Assembly: GCF_032118995.1 (NCBI RefSeq)
Contig: NC_092662.1
Location: forward strand, 186,001 to 250,000
Length of the DNA: 64,000 bases
Source: Asterias amurensis
Lineage: Eukaryota; Echinodermata; Asteroidea; Forcipulatida; Asteriidae
Reading direction: 5' to 3'
The position numbers and the translations under genes were made by a program. Under the pieces are notes generated by a model. That model was given only the letters and a program-made list of their open reading frames with translations, made no database searches and was not told the DNA's origin. Every line of letters starts with the position of its first letter. The first letter of the stretch is position 1. Positions 1-10,861 of the stretch are shown piece by piece.

Positions 1-126
1 CCTGGCGGTTGTCGGGAGAAGGGTTACGTTATCGCAACTAGACCAGATCAACCGTTTCCGCTCGAAACAATCTCGTAACCCTCCGGCCTGGCGGCCGTCG
101 GGAGGAGGGTTACGTTATCGCAACTA
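1..126. repeat. Two-copy direct repeat at the left edge
   Basis: Two imperfect copies of about 40 bp lie at 1-40 and 88-126. Both begin CCTGGCGG and end GGGTTACGTTATCGCAACTA. They are separated by 47 bp that also contains a CGTAACCCTCC block in the opposite orientation. An array may continue to the left of the window. No coding sense was seen, and the function is unknown. Confidence 0.6.
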
Positions 127-579
127 ATAAATGATAATTGTAATAGTGTCTTTATATTTTTTATAATGAATAATATTATAAATATAATAGTAATACACGG
201 AACATTCAATCAGTTCAATAACAATTCAACATCTCTACTCCCTCGGGGTACACACAACAGAAAGAAAATGTGGTGAAACTCATGAAGTACACACCAAGCA
301 CATACTGTGGGTTTTTTTTTTTACATTGATGATGAAAATTGGGAAAACAAGCACAATTTACTTACTATCTTAATGTTGATGTTTTGGGACGTCAGCACTC
401 TACACAGTCGATAATCAGAACTAAAATCACCAGGGACTTTCCATGTTTTAGGTACCGCCGTCGTCGAAGAGGGCGTTCTATAGTGACCCGGCGACCGTTT
501 GAGGTTTATGTATTTGCGGCAAAGAGAGAGAGAGGCACGAAACAGTCGCCGGCGTTTGATTGCCGCATTTGCAAACAAA

Positions 580-3500
580 ATGGAGGGAGAAGATGGCGAT
601 CTCGTTGCTGCTGCTATAATGGCGATGCAAACAGACGTCGATCCTGGCGACGAAACCACCATCCTTCAAGTCGTTACCCAGGCTGAATGTGCCGGAGACG
701 ACCAGGTCGGTAACCAGATTATGGTTCATTCTTCCGACGGAGAGATAACTGTCCATGAGCATTCGGCAGCGCTGCAGCAGCATTTGCAAGAAGTGCAGCA
801 ACTTCAACATCACCACCACCACCAACAACAACAACAACAACAACAACCCAATGACCAACAACAACATCAGCATCAATCCCTCCACACCAGTGGAACTGTT
901 GTCCTGAATGAATCTTCTATGACAATAGACACGACATCTATGGGTGTTGATCTTCAGGAAGTCAATGTGATTGAGATGCCACTTGCGCAAAGTTCACAGC
1001 AGGTTGAGACTTCAGTGGTGCATGATCAACAAGGCTTTACAAAAAGGGTTTTCCCAGTCTCGGTATGAAAAAAATGATTTAGTCATGAATTTTAACATTA
1101 TAAAACACAGCAATAGGCATCGCATAACAATATATAACGGTTGGAAACAATTTCCGTAAAGATTTCTGCATCCTGCCACCACTTTTTTTATTCACTATGA
1201 AATAAATTGTTATCTAATTTACTCAGTCTCAAATAGATTTTCCGTTATGGACTTATGGTAAATTAAGAAAAAGTGGTGGCCAGATTGGATGTGGAAATAT
1301 TTCCTTATTAATTTAGTAATGATTGATCCTTACACAGTGACATTGTGTTCTTTGACTCCAGGTTACTCAAGCGACACCATTGGAAATCGCGACGGAAGTC
1401 CCAGAGGTTGATGTTTCAGGCATCGATGAGAATGTGTCAAAACTCTGCCTGCAATTTCTCAATGACGTTGAGGAGGTAGTAAAAGACAAGTCATGGCCCA
1501 AGACGTTAGTGATCGATAATGAAAAATGTACATTATCCACTATCATGCTATCGACTAGCCCAAGTTGGACTCCTCCGTTGGGCACTGACTGATGTCCTAC
1601 ACCAGGGCTAGCTATCGACCAGAGTGTACACTAAACCTACTATCAATTATTAAAGTGTACACTATCCACTGACAATCACTGACCTCTTGGGCCAAGACTA
1701 GGAAAAGACCAACATCTGCACTTTTTGTGACCCAACAAAAACATGAAATAACAACCAAAAATTAAAGGTTAATCCATCAATCTGAGTTGCGAAAAATAGC
1801 GAGGGAAAAACAGATTTGACTGTCTAAAGGCATTGTATGCGCTTGTTTTTTTATTAGAATAAGATGACCATGCATTCAGACACTGTATTCAGTTGATACT
1901 GAAAATTTGTCTTGCAATGAATTTTATTGCTTTGAGAAATCGCCCCCAGGATTGGTTTAGCTGCACGATCGGTCGAACGCGTGAACCCATTTCTGCACGA
2001 TCAGTCGATCGCGCAAGACTTTTCCTGCACGATCGGTCGATCTCGCAAAACTTGTCCTGCACGATCGATTGATTGCGCAAACCCCATTCCTGCACGATCG
2101 GTAGATTGCGCAAAGCCTTTCCTGCACGATCGGCTGATCACGGAAAAAAATACTCGTAGCACGATCGGTCAATCGCGCAAAGATGTTCATTGCGCGATCG
2201 ACCAGTTGTTGCGCGTTTGACCGATTGCTGAGCGACCAATTGATCTTTCAATAGCGCAGCGCGATCAACAGATCGCACAGATTGACTGATCGCGCCCAAC
2301 GTAAACACCAAACAGCCAACCTCTCGCGTACAAACATTGGATGAACATCTATGATAATGAATTGTACAAATCAAGAAATTGTGATGCAGTAGCTAGCTGA
2401 CAATACTTATAAATTCTATTCACTGTGAAATCAGCAGTTAGCTTGATAGGATTCAAACCCACAACCTGGTAACTGAAAGTCCTACAGTCTTACCAATGGA
2501 CCTGCAGTGACCACACAACATTACTTTGAAGAAAAATGATTGTTTTTTCTCCAATCTTAAAAATTGTAACTAAACTGGAAGAAAATAGAATTAGCTGTTG
2601 CAAACAACTTACCAACCAAAATGGACCGAGCTAATAAATGCAAAAACTGGAAGAAGAAGTAGTCTGGTTCCTTTTTGGGGAAATCAATGTTTGCATTATA
2701 ATTACTGCTATGAGATACAGAAAACAACACCAAGATGTTGGCATTATGCTTAAAGTCCTATTATTTTGTATATGTACAGGTAGACGGCAACTACTTGAGA
2801 GGTTCTCATGAGGGACCTGGTATTAGCTTTGAGGAGTTTCTAAGCAAGTACTTCTGCATCACAGGCACATCATTCGTTGCCGTCAGTAATAGAAGTAGGA
2901 CCATGCCGTTAACTGGGCAGCAACGCCAGTCTCGCTACTATGGAAACTGTGAAGGTGAGGAAATGAACAATAAAAGCAGTGTTTATTATGTTGTTTTCAT
3001 TGTCGACGCTTTTTGTTTAAAGGGAAGGTATCTGTTGTAATCAATCTTAAAATGTATGACATCGAAAAAACTTTGGTTAGAAGCCTACAGCAGGTTTTTA
3101 TATTATCTACATTTATTTAGGATTAAAACTATCAAACCGTTTTAATATAGAACAGTCCCAAAAACCAAAGGTATACTTTGTCTTTCAAGGCAGAATATAC
3201 TCTTGTTTTTTTAGTACTTACTCCACAAGTAAACTACCATTAAAACTTATATGATAAACATCATTGGAGGGCTACTGGTAGTATAAAACATTGTTATAAA
3301 TGACCTCTTTAAAGAAATGTTGTTTTAGGGGGTTATTTGTTCACCCACAAATTTTCACTTTATTTTTCTAAAACACTTGACGACTAATGGAGCTGAAACT
3401 TCTACAGGTTAATAGTTTTCAATATAAACCACATAGGAAACTGACTGGGTAAATTTTGAAATGATTTTTGGGGTTGAACAAAGAATTGACTAGAGCGGGA

Positions 3501-6500
3501 TTCGAACCAACGACCTCCGGATTAACGTGCCGGCACGTTAATCCGGAGGTCGTTGGTTCGAATCTCACTCTAGTCAATTCCTTGTTCAACCCCCAAAATC
3601 GGTTAATAGTTTTATATACATCTTCATACACAGTGAGTATGGATTTATATCATGGCTAACATTTTATCTGCAAAAGGTATCCAAACCCATATGGGAACAT
3701 GAGGGGGTACCCTCTACCCCCATATTGGGCATGGTGTATTTTATATATAACTGCATGGTCCTACTTCTACAACTTACCCAGTCAGTTAATGTTATATTAC
3801 TGATGTCTGTGGATGTGCTTTCTCAGGCTAATTGTTTTGTTCAATGATTTTTACAAAACTATTTTCAGGTCGTATACGCTGGGAGGCAAAAGGTGGCACA
3901 CTTCCCATTGAGTTTTGTGGGTACCCGTTTAAGATAGAGAGCTCCATGTACCTGCATTGCTTACACGGCCCAAAAAGAGTAAGTCTAGTTATGTGCTTTA
4001 CAGGGAGTTTTTGGTGTTTTTTAAATTTCTACCTATCTTTTTTCTTTTTTCTGTTTTTTGAAGGGGGGGGGGGCGGTCATTACTACCAATTTTGAATTGG
4101 AAAGTAGTTCAAAAACCTTCATTCAAAAAATACCCCCCATAAACCATTTGGGGTCAAAGAGTGAACCATTAAACAAGAAAACTGCTAATGATAAAGAAGT
4201 TGTTGTACTCAGATGGAACCAGTGACTTCAGCGTGCTGAACATGATGTTGGTAGGTGATGATACCCTGACTGGACACACCCAAGCCACAAGAAAGTCCAT
4301 TGATCTTATAAAAGCTGGGTTGAGTTTTAATATTTCTATTTGTATTCACTCATGAGATTTTAATAATGGTCAAACACACAAACAAAAGCAATGCTTGTAC
4401 ATCCTTAGGAATTATTATTGCACATTGCACTTACTTAACTTAAGTTCTTTTTTCTCTGAAGGATCTTCGTCCGAAGGAACCAAAACCTCCCAAAGTTAGT
4501 CGAAGAGGGCGCCCGAGAAGTGCATTGAATAGGAAGTTGGAATGCCCTGCAGTGATCCAAGTGAGAGAGATCAGTGTATACACAAATGAAGGCTACTTCG
4601 TTGACAAGAAAGAGTTCAAGAACTCGAGCAAGCTTCGCTGGGAGAAGCAGAGAATCTTGAAGAAGATCCGAGACGACGAAGGTAATGGTAAGGAAGTAAC
4701 CACAACAAGGAGGCTGTATATTAAGATGCCATATGTGAGAGTTCACTCATCGCTTCATCCGGTCGGCGAAAACTCAGCAGCAAACCAGACTATGGATCAA
4801 CGAGTCCTGCAAAAACTGAAGCAGTTGATCTCCAACAATGTGACTAACATCAATGAGATCAAGAAATGCTTGAAGGTGTATGTTGACGACGTCCTCTTCA
4901 AGCACAACCCTATCGAGAAGAAGCCAAAGCCGTTTAATCGGAAGTTCTATCCTTCCCCGTCTGATGTCCAGCGACAGATTGCTGCGTCTCTGTCGACTAA
5001 GTCGGAGAATACCGACATGTTGGCTCAAAACGTGAAGGCTTGGCAAGCAAGAGGGACTGGGAAATTCTTTTATCGATCTCACCAGTCTGGTTCGGAAGAA
5101 TCCTTTTTGTTTGTTCAACAGGAGAGGTGGCAGCAGAGGTTGCTGGAAAGGTACGGAAGCGACTTAGTGATTCTTGACGCAACCTCAAAGTCAAACACCA
5201 TCCTGACCATGGCGACTCCGTTGTACTGCCTCTGCATTCATACCAATGTCAACTACATTGTTGTAGCTGTTTTTCTAGTAGAGAAGGAAACAGTGGCCAA
5301 CATCAAGGAAGCTTTAGGTGTTATCCAAAGCTGGAACACCTGGTGGAATCCAAGCTCTTTCATGGTGGACAAGTGCAACATCGAGGTAGCCGCCGTCAAA
5401 GAACTATTCCCAAATGTGCGCATCTACATAAGTGACTACCACAGGAAACAGTCACTGAACAGGTGGGTCAGTCGGAAGGAGTGTGGTCTGGACTCGGACC
5501 AGCAGAAGAGAGTTCTGGCCATGTTTGACAGAATTGCCTTGGAGCAGAATAATACGTTGTACCAGAGCGCCAAGAAGGAATTCATGAGTGACGAGACAGT
5601 AGCCGAGAACATCGAGTTTCTTGACTACTTGCAGTCAGAATGGTTCTCCTGTCCAGAAACTTGGGCTCATGGATTCCGTGACTATGCCATAGACAACCTC
5701 ATCAATGTAAACAATGGGGAGCTTGCCATGGATCGCTTCTTTCGTTACTCCACGATACCCAAGAGCAGAGACAAGGGTGTCCTCGGCATAGTGACACTCA
5801 TCGTTGAGTCCTACATACCGGATGCCTTTCACAAATATCGCAAGAAGAATGCAGCGTGGAAGTACACGAAATTCCCAACAGCAGTCCAGAATGTGCCTGA
5901 ATATTTGCGGGAGCGACCATCACACTTTGTCCGCGAGTGTTTAAAGAACCAGGAAGACGCTGTCACGTACAACAACGTCGACGTTCAGTTGATGGACCCC
6001 ACACATGGAGTATTTCACGTCAGGTCCAAGAAAGGTTTCCACATAACAAGCTTTCTCGGACCGAGCTGCACGTGCAACATGTGGAAGAAGTTCCGCTTCC
6101 CCTGCAAGCATTTCTTTGCGATTTTCCTGCATTTCTACGAATGGGGTTTCCACCGTCTGCCTGAGCTATACATCAACAGTGTTTTCCTGACGCGGGACAT
6201 CGGAGTTTTACAAGACCCCAATGCTGAAGCAGCCAGAGTCTCCCAAGAGTACACACCGCTTGAGATCCAAGTGATGATACCAGGAGGTCCAGAGCCTTGC
6301 TCGACGGAGACAGTCGTCAGCACAGCGGAAACCGTTTCAAGCTTCAATCCAATCACCTCCAATCCAGTCAACTTGATCTCCATTCCTGAACTTGAAGACC
6401 CTTCTGCGAAGAGCGCAGAAACCGTCCCTGCCGAAGTTGAAGTTGATCCTCTCCTCGATGGCAAGCAGAGGAATATAGTGAACATTTTTAAGCGAGGTAT

Positions 6501-6741
6501 GGACTTGATTAATGACATCTCAGACCAGGAGCTCATATCGGAGACAGAGCAGGTTCTAACCCTCATGGTGACGAAGCTACAGCGACGGGTAGTGCACAAT
6601 CATTACATGCAGAGTGCATTGCCCTCAATCAAGAGACTTAAACCCAACCCTCCTCAGGAGCCTCAGCAGCTGCCACAAGTTGACCCTAACCAGCAACAAG
6701 AACAAGTAACTATCGATTGCGTAACCAGTTCCTACTGGTGA
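580..6741 (+). CDS. CARF-like / MULE-transposase-like SWIM zinc-finger protein
   Basis: Five coding exons fit by phase: 580-1062, 1362-1475, 2780-2954, 3869-3978 and 4462-6741, giving about 1053 residues. The ATG at 580 has a good context (ACAAAATGG). Exon 1 encodes an acidic N-terminus with a His/Gln tract from CAC and CAA runs. Exons 3-4 (LRGSHEG, GTSF, FCGYPF, CLHGPKR) resemble the CARF/ALS2CR8 region. Exon 5 opens with an AT-hook-like RRGRPR (residues 308-313). A MULE-type core follows, with acidic residues in ILDAT (D533), MVDKCN (D597) and NNGEL (E714), then a SWIM finger CxCx9CxH (C830, C832, C842, H844). The tail is Gln-rich. It is probably a nuclear DNA-binding protein domesticated from a transposase. 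Introns and the lack of terminal repeats argue for a host gene. Exon 2's end is the least certain junction. The CARF assignment is from memory of the family. Confidence 0.8.
1147..1300. mobile_element. Degenerate foldback MITE (intron 1)
   Basis: Inverted ends carry CCACCACTTTTT on the left and AAAAAGTGGTGG on the right, flanked by TTTCCG-like and GGAAA-like outer ends. The same arms occur in a much better preserved copy inside DAXX intron 1 (14681-14798), so this is a diverged member of that family. It is non-coding and non-autonomous. Confidence 0.6.
1494..1702. mobile_element. Imperfect inverted-repeat element, MITE-like (intron 2)
   Basis: The left end reads GGCCCAAGACGTTAGTGAT. The right end, on the opposite strand, reads GGCCCAAGAGGTCAGTGAT. 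Both are followed by GTACA-type and TATCCAC-type blocks, and a second internal pair (CTATCGACTAGCCC and GGGCTAGCTATCG) sits nearer the centre. The element starts just after the proposed donor of exon 2, which explains why the exon 2 reading frame stays open past the donor and then loses CARF-like sense. Confidence 0.5.
1961..2300. repeat. 32-bp CGATCG-rich minisatellite (intron 2)
   Basis: Copies of TGCACGATCGGTCGATCGCG followed by CAAA and a TTTCC-like spacer start at 1962, 1994, 2026, 2058, 2091, 2123, about 2158 and 2191. Spacing is 32, 32, 32, 33, 32, 35 and 33 bp. Past 2200 the pattern degrades but GATCGACC and GCGATCAAC blocks continue to about 2300. The unit is rich in CpG and in the palindrome CGATCG, and stands out against AT-rich flanks. 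Confidence 0.9.
2435..2515 (-). mobile_element. tRNA-derived SINE fragment
   Basis: On the minus strand the segment reads as a tRNA-like head, with a GGTAAGACTGTAGG-type D-arm side and a B box GGTTTGAATCC. It lacks a complete cloverleaf and lies in an intron among other SINEs, so it is not called a tRNA gene. Confidence 0.5.
3407..3613. mobile_element. Foldback SINE insertion with 13-bp target-site duplication
   Basis: A near-perfect palindrome of about 66 bp per arm is centred between 3531 and 3532 (ACGTGCCGGCACGT at the centre). Each arm contains the tRNA-like B box GGTTCGAAT and the block CGGAGGTCGTTGG. The left arm continues into a SINE-type body (AAACTGACTGGGTAAA) also seen at 25.5 kb. 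The whole is bounded by exact copies of GGTTAATAGTTTT at 3407-3419 and 3601-3613, as expected for target-primed insertion with a 5' inversion. It lies in intron 3 of the CARF-like gene. Confidence 0.8.
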
Positions 6742-7161
6742 AAAGTGCCCCCAATCACAAGTGGACTCTAACCAGCAACAAGAACAAGTAACTATCGATT
6801 GCGTAACCAGTTTCTACTGGTGAAAAGTGCCCCCAACCACAAGTGGACCCTAACCAGCAACAAGAACAAGTAACTATCGATTGCGTAACCAGTTTCTACT
6901 GGTGAAAAGTGCCCCCAATCACAAGTGGACTCTAAACAGCAACAAGAACAAGTAACTATCGATTGCGTAACCAGTTCCTACTCGTGAAAAGTGCCCCCAA
7001 TCACAAGTGGACCCTAACCAGCAACAAGAACAAGTAACTATCGATTGCGTAACCAGTTCCTACTGGTGAAAAGTGCCCCCAATCACAAGTGGACCCTAAC
7101 CAGCAACAAGAACAAGTAACTATCGATTGCGTAACCAGTTCCTACTGGTGAAAAGTGCCCC
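6672..7161 (+). repeat. 82-bp tandem array spanning the stop codon of the CARF-like gene
   Basis: The marker AACCAGCAACAAGAAC (one copy with AAACAGC) starts at 6688, 6770, 6852, 6934, 7016 and 7098, exactly 82 bp apart each time. There are about 5.8 copies differing at only a few sites. The first copy encodes the last 18 residues (through TIDCVTSSYW) and the TGA stop of the upstream gene. The other copies lie in the presumed 3' UTR. The unit is not a multiple of three, so the copies cannot extend the protein in frame. Confidence 0.95.
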
Positions 7162-7764
7162 AAACCAGAAACTTACTAGGACAAGTATGCCTGGAGAAAA
7201 AAAGGTTTTGCCATAATGATAAGTACAGGGTTAATCACAAAAACTTGTTCTTCATTTATTGATAAACCGCATGTTTTTATACAAAAAAAGATAGTTGTAC
7301 TGTTTGGCAGGTTTGGCAACCCCAACAATTGTTTTCTGGATGAAATGATTACTGAATGGTTTTCAGAAATGAGTGAAGTTCATACAAATGTAAACCAAAT
7401 CAAACTTACATTTTGGTGATGATACATGTAAATATTGGTTAATCACAATTTCCTCAGTAAAATAATGTTTTATTTTTAAGTTATTAATTTTTTTTTTAAG
7501 TTGTTTTTTAGTCAGTTGATTTTTAAAGGGAATGCCCCAATTTGTTGACATTTTGTGGACCAGTTGATAGTCATGGAAACATTTCACGTCTAATTTTCTC
7601 AAGGTACTCAACCCGTGTTGTCTTTCTTTTGACAAGTCCGGGTTGCATTGTGGCAATATTTTCAAAAGAAAATAATCACTCTCGAAGCTTCAAAAATTCC
7701 TTCCTCCAATTATTCAGTGAATTCCCTATCATAGTGCATAAGTTTCATACACAAAACATTTGAA

Positions 7765-7801
7765 TCCAAGAAACGATTCATACATGAATCAGTTTCTCGG
7801 A
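7765..7801. repeat. Short imperfect hairpin
   Basis: The arms TCCAAGAAAC/GATTCAT and ATGAATC/AGTTTCTCGGA pair across a 2-nt centre, giving a stem of about 17 bp with a mismatch. No function is evident. It could be a relic of a foldback element. Confidence 0.5.
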
Positions 7802-8375
7802 TTTCTAAGGGTTGGTGACAATTTGCGATTGCTGCGGCCAGATGCAGTTGGCACCTTTCGTCAACTCACTAAAAATGGTAGTCTTTGTTCTTGTGACCTG
7901 GATAGTTTTTGGCTGTTTCTCAATCAGTAGACACTAGAGGGTGTGTTTAGCTGAAACTTTCACAGGTGACTTTTATTGTATCTTTCTTTTAGTGCATCTT
8001 AATCAACACTACGATGACACAAACCAAATCAATACCCTACCTAAAATATGTGGATTGTGAAGCACAAGACTCAACATTTTGCAGCGTAAACTATCGGGTT
8101 GCTGATTTTTTTTTATTACAAACAAATAACTACAAAGAACAAGAGTTACAATGATTCTTTGTGTAAACAATCAATATAAATCTGCAACATAACATTTAAA
8201 CCACAGCTAAATATAAAATTAAAAACATCAAAGTCACTAAAACTAAAGGACAAATAATGAATTTACAAAAAGGCAAAGCTATATGTCCTTAATGTTTCAT
8301 ATCAGATAGAAATAAATAAGGTATTTAGTCAAGTTTTGCACACAAGTTGAAGATTTGCACAGAAGACTGCTCTAT

Positions 8376-8540
8376 AAATTCCAACACCCCATGTTCAGAC
8401 AACCCTATGTACCGACAACCTATGTTCCTAAAAACTCTTGATGATTTACATGTTAGGGTTAGGTTTAAGATTAGGAAAATACACTAGGGTGTCAGAACAA
8501 AGGGATGTTGGAACATCGGGGTCTAACCATTTCCACAATT
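8376..8540 (+). repeat. Dispersed CCTATGTTCC-type repeat, copy 1
   Basis: Degenerate short units (CCCATGTTCAGACAACC, CCTATGTACCGACAACC, TATGTTCCTAAAA) are followed by TTAGGGTTAGGTT and by the reverse-type units AGAACAAAGGGATGTTGG and AACATCGGGG. The layout suggests a foldback repeat with a TTAGGG-like middle. A second copy lies at 9785-9905. It is non-coding. Confidence 0.55.
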
Positions 8541-9416
8541 ATACATGGTATAAAGATGGACATGGTAAACAACTTCCACTGATATCTTTTTGCCTGAAAT
8601 ACTATAGTTTTTTAAAGAAAGCAAGATGCTTAGTTTTGGTTTGGGAAAACAGTTAAAACATACATGGGGATTCCAACTGTTTTCTTCATACTCCGATGAT
8701 CGATTGAGTTTTTAATATTTACAGGCTTGTCATTTTATGTACTTGTTGGGTCATAAAGTGTAGATCTTGGTATTTTACAGTTTAATTACATGCTGCAGAA
8801 AATATTTGTAGGTACAACCATGTGTATAAACTTCTTTTGGAGGAGTGGGGTCTCAGCGTTTCAGTATACTCTGCTCTCTTCCCCTTCAACTCAGTGAAGC
8901 GTAAAGGCAGTACAAAGTCTATTCCCATTTGATTTCTGTGATGTTTCTATTTTTTAACAGGAAAGTTGTGATGTTCCATGGCATATTGTTTGTAATAGGA
9001 CAGTAGTTCATTGTTATCTCCAATTCTCCTATCAATATGACGAAACCGAGGCTGAGAACACATTGTCTGGTCCCATCTTTCAGAAATGGCATTATGAACT
9101 TTGTCTTTTATGAATGTTGGTGGTCATTACTCCCAAGATGTTACCAGTTTTAATCCCTTAAATTAGTCTGTAAAATATCAAGTGTTTTTTTATTTGTTGT
9201 TTGTTTGTTATTGTTTACCTGTATTTGAATAAAAATACAAATTAATGAGAAAAATTATATACATGACCATCATATTGTAGCATTTGTCTTTTCCCATCCA
9301 ATTGTGTGAATGACCCAACATCATGGCTCTGCTTGCTGTAAAGGAAATAATTCCATGCTTGTGTCAAGCATATTCACATGATAGCAGGATATGTTTACTT
9401 GTGCACACTCACTCCA

Positions 9417-9612
9417 GCGCCCAAATTCATATAGCTGCTTCAGCAGAAAACACTGCTTAAAAAATCTATGCTTAGCAATAATGAGTAGGATACTAGTCAC
9501 CAGTTGTACATAATATGACTTGGTATTTTGGCTGGTAGCCTTGTTCTGGTGAGCATAATCTTGTTTTGCTTAGGTTATTTCTTTAAATAAGCAGCTCTAT
9601 AAAATTGGGCGC
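9417..9612. mobile_element. MITE, GCGCCCAA...TTGGGCGC family
   Basis: Terminal inverted repeats GCGCCCAAATTCATA at the left and TATAAAATTGGGCGC at the right enclose about 165 bp with CAGCAGAAAACACTGC and GCTTAGCA blocks. Related copies occur at 17656-17792 and 29672-29848. Non-autonomous, no ORF. Confidence 0.75.
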
Positions 9613-9784
9613 ATGTAATAAGCCTCCTTCACTTATACACGTAGTGCAGACATTCAGCCTCTGTCTTGTAAGCGAAGAATGGTGTTGGTTAGCGCAGAAT
9701 TAAGCAGTTGGCAGAGCCATGAGTTTAAAGCAAAGTTTCTCTACAAACTTTAGTATCAGAAACATCAACCCTTATCATTGGTCA

Positions 9785-9905
9785 GATTGGTAGAACATCA
9801 CTATGTTCCGACACTCCAATGTTCCTTATGTGTTTTCCCAACTCTAACCAGAGCATATAACGTAAATGATCAGGGGTTTTACTTTTGGAACATAGTGTTT
9901 TCGGA
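9785..9905 (-). repeat. Dispersed CCTATGTTCC-type repeat, copy 2
   Basis: CTATGTTCCGACACTCC, CCAATGTTCC, a CTCTAACCAGAGC middle and GGAACATAGTG follow the same order as the copy at 8376-8540 in the opposite sense. It is divergent and non-coding. Confidence 0.5.
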
Positions 9906-10861
9906 ATAATTAGAGCAACACAAGATCCTATCAAAACAAAATTGCAAAAAAAAACTAAGAATTCAAAAGAAATCAGAATAATCGTCAAACTAATATTTAT
10001 AATACATGTACATAGATACTGTCATTATGAAAATCTGTTCATATGTTGTTGGTTTTTATTGCATTTTTTGTATAAAAAATGAGCAAAGTTTGTTCTTACA
10101 AAAGGATTTTTCTTAATCTTTTGAAAAAGAAATCTGCATTTTAAATTTGTTTTGTACAATTATGGTGTTGCCATTATTGTCACACTAGCTTGGAACAAAA
10201 ATTCAGCTCATTATCTCACAATCCAATACACAAAAAAAGTAAATTAAAACCACTTGATTTCATCTTCAACTGCTTATGAAAAAAACCCAATTATAACAAT
10301 GAATTAAAAGAAAATGTTTATGGGCGAAATTATTTGCTACAAATTACACTAACTTAAGCAAGGAGTTTGACACTGTATCTGACAACCACTTTTCAAATGA
10401 CCATTAACTTAATCAAATAATTGGGTAAACAATATGCCTTTTTTTGGGGGGGGGGGGGGTAATCAAATCAAGCAACCGTTTAAAATCATCCATAAATTAG
10501 TTTGAGTCACTTGTTCCTTTCTTTTGAACGAAGACTACATGATTGGATGATTAGGCACGGAGGCCAGCCATCAAAGTATTGAACTGCACAGACAGTTTTC
10601 TCTTTAATTTAAGTTGAAAATTTGTTTTCAATAATTTTAATTCACCCAGCCACCCAAAATTTCTGGGGAAAAAAACCTTTTTATTTCATCAAATAAGGCA
10701 GTTATTTTTGCACTCTAATAGTATTGGCTCAGTGATTGGTTTTGATCCCCAGATCCTCTCGTCCAACAAACCCATGAGAAGCTGAAGGACTTCAGAGGAG
10801 TTACGAGGAGTTACACTCTATGGGTGAAGCTGAGCCTCCACACAAAAAGCAGCAACATGTT

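Larger units (their letters stand above)
7162..10861. other. Intergenic region between two convergent genes
   Basis: No convincing gene is seen between the 3' end of the CARF-like gene (+) and the 3' end of DAXX (-). The open frames here are short, AT-driven and without recognisable motifs. Contents: a hairpin at 7765-7801, two copies of a CCTATGTTCC-type repeat (about 8376-8540 and 9785-9905), a MITE at 9417-9612 and a run of 14 G at 10446-10459. Confidence 0.6.

Noticed and set aside
1380-1592. Exon 2 of the CARF-like gene extending to 1592
   Set aside because: There is no GT donor near the end of that frame, the sequence from 1494 belongs to an inverted-repeat element, and a phase-compatible donor exists at 1475.
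1957-2374. Several 70-80 codon frames rich in DRS/RSC on both strands
   Set aside because: They are translations of the 32-bp CGATCG minisatellite.
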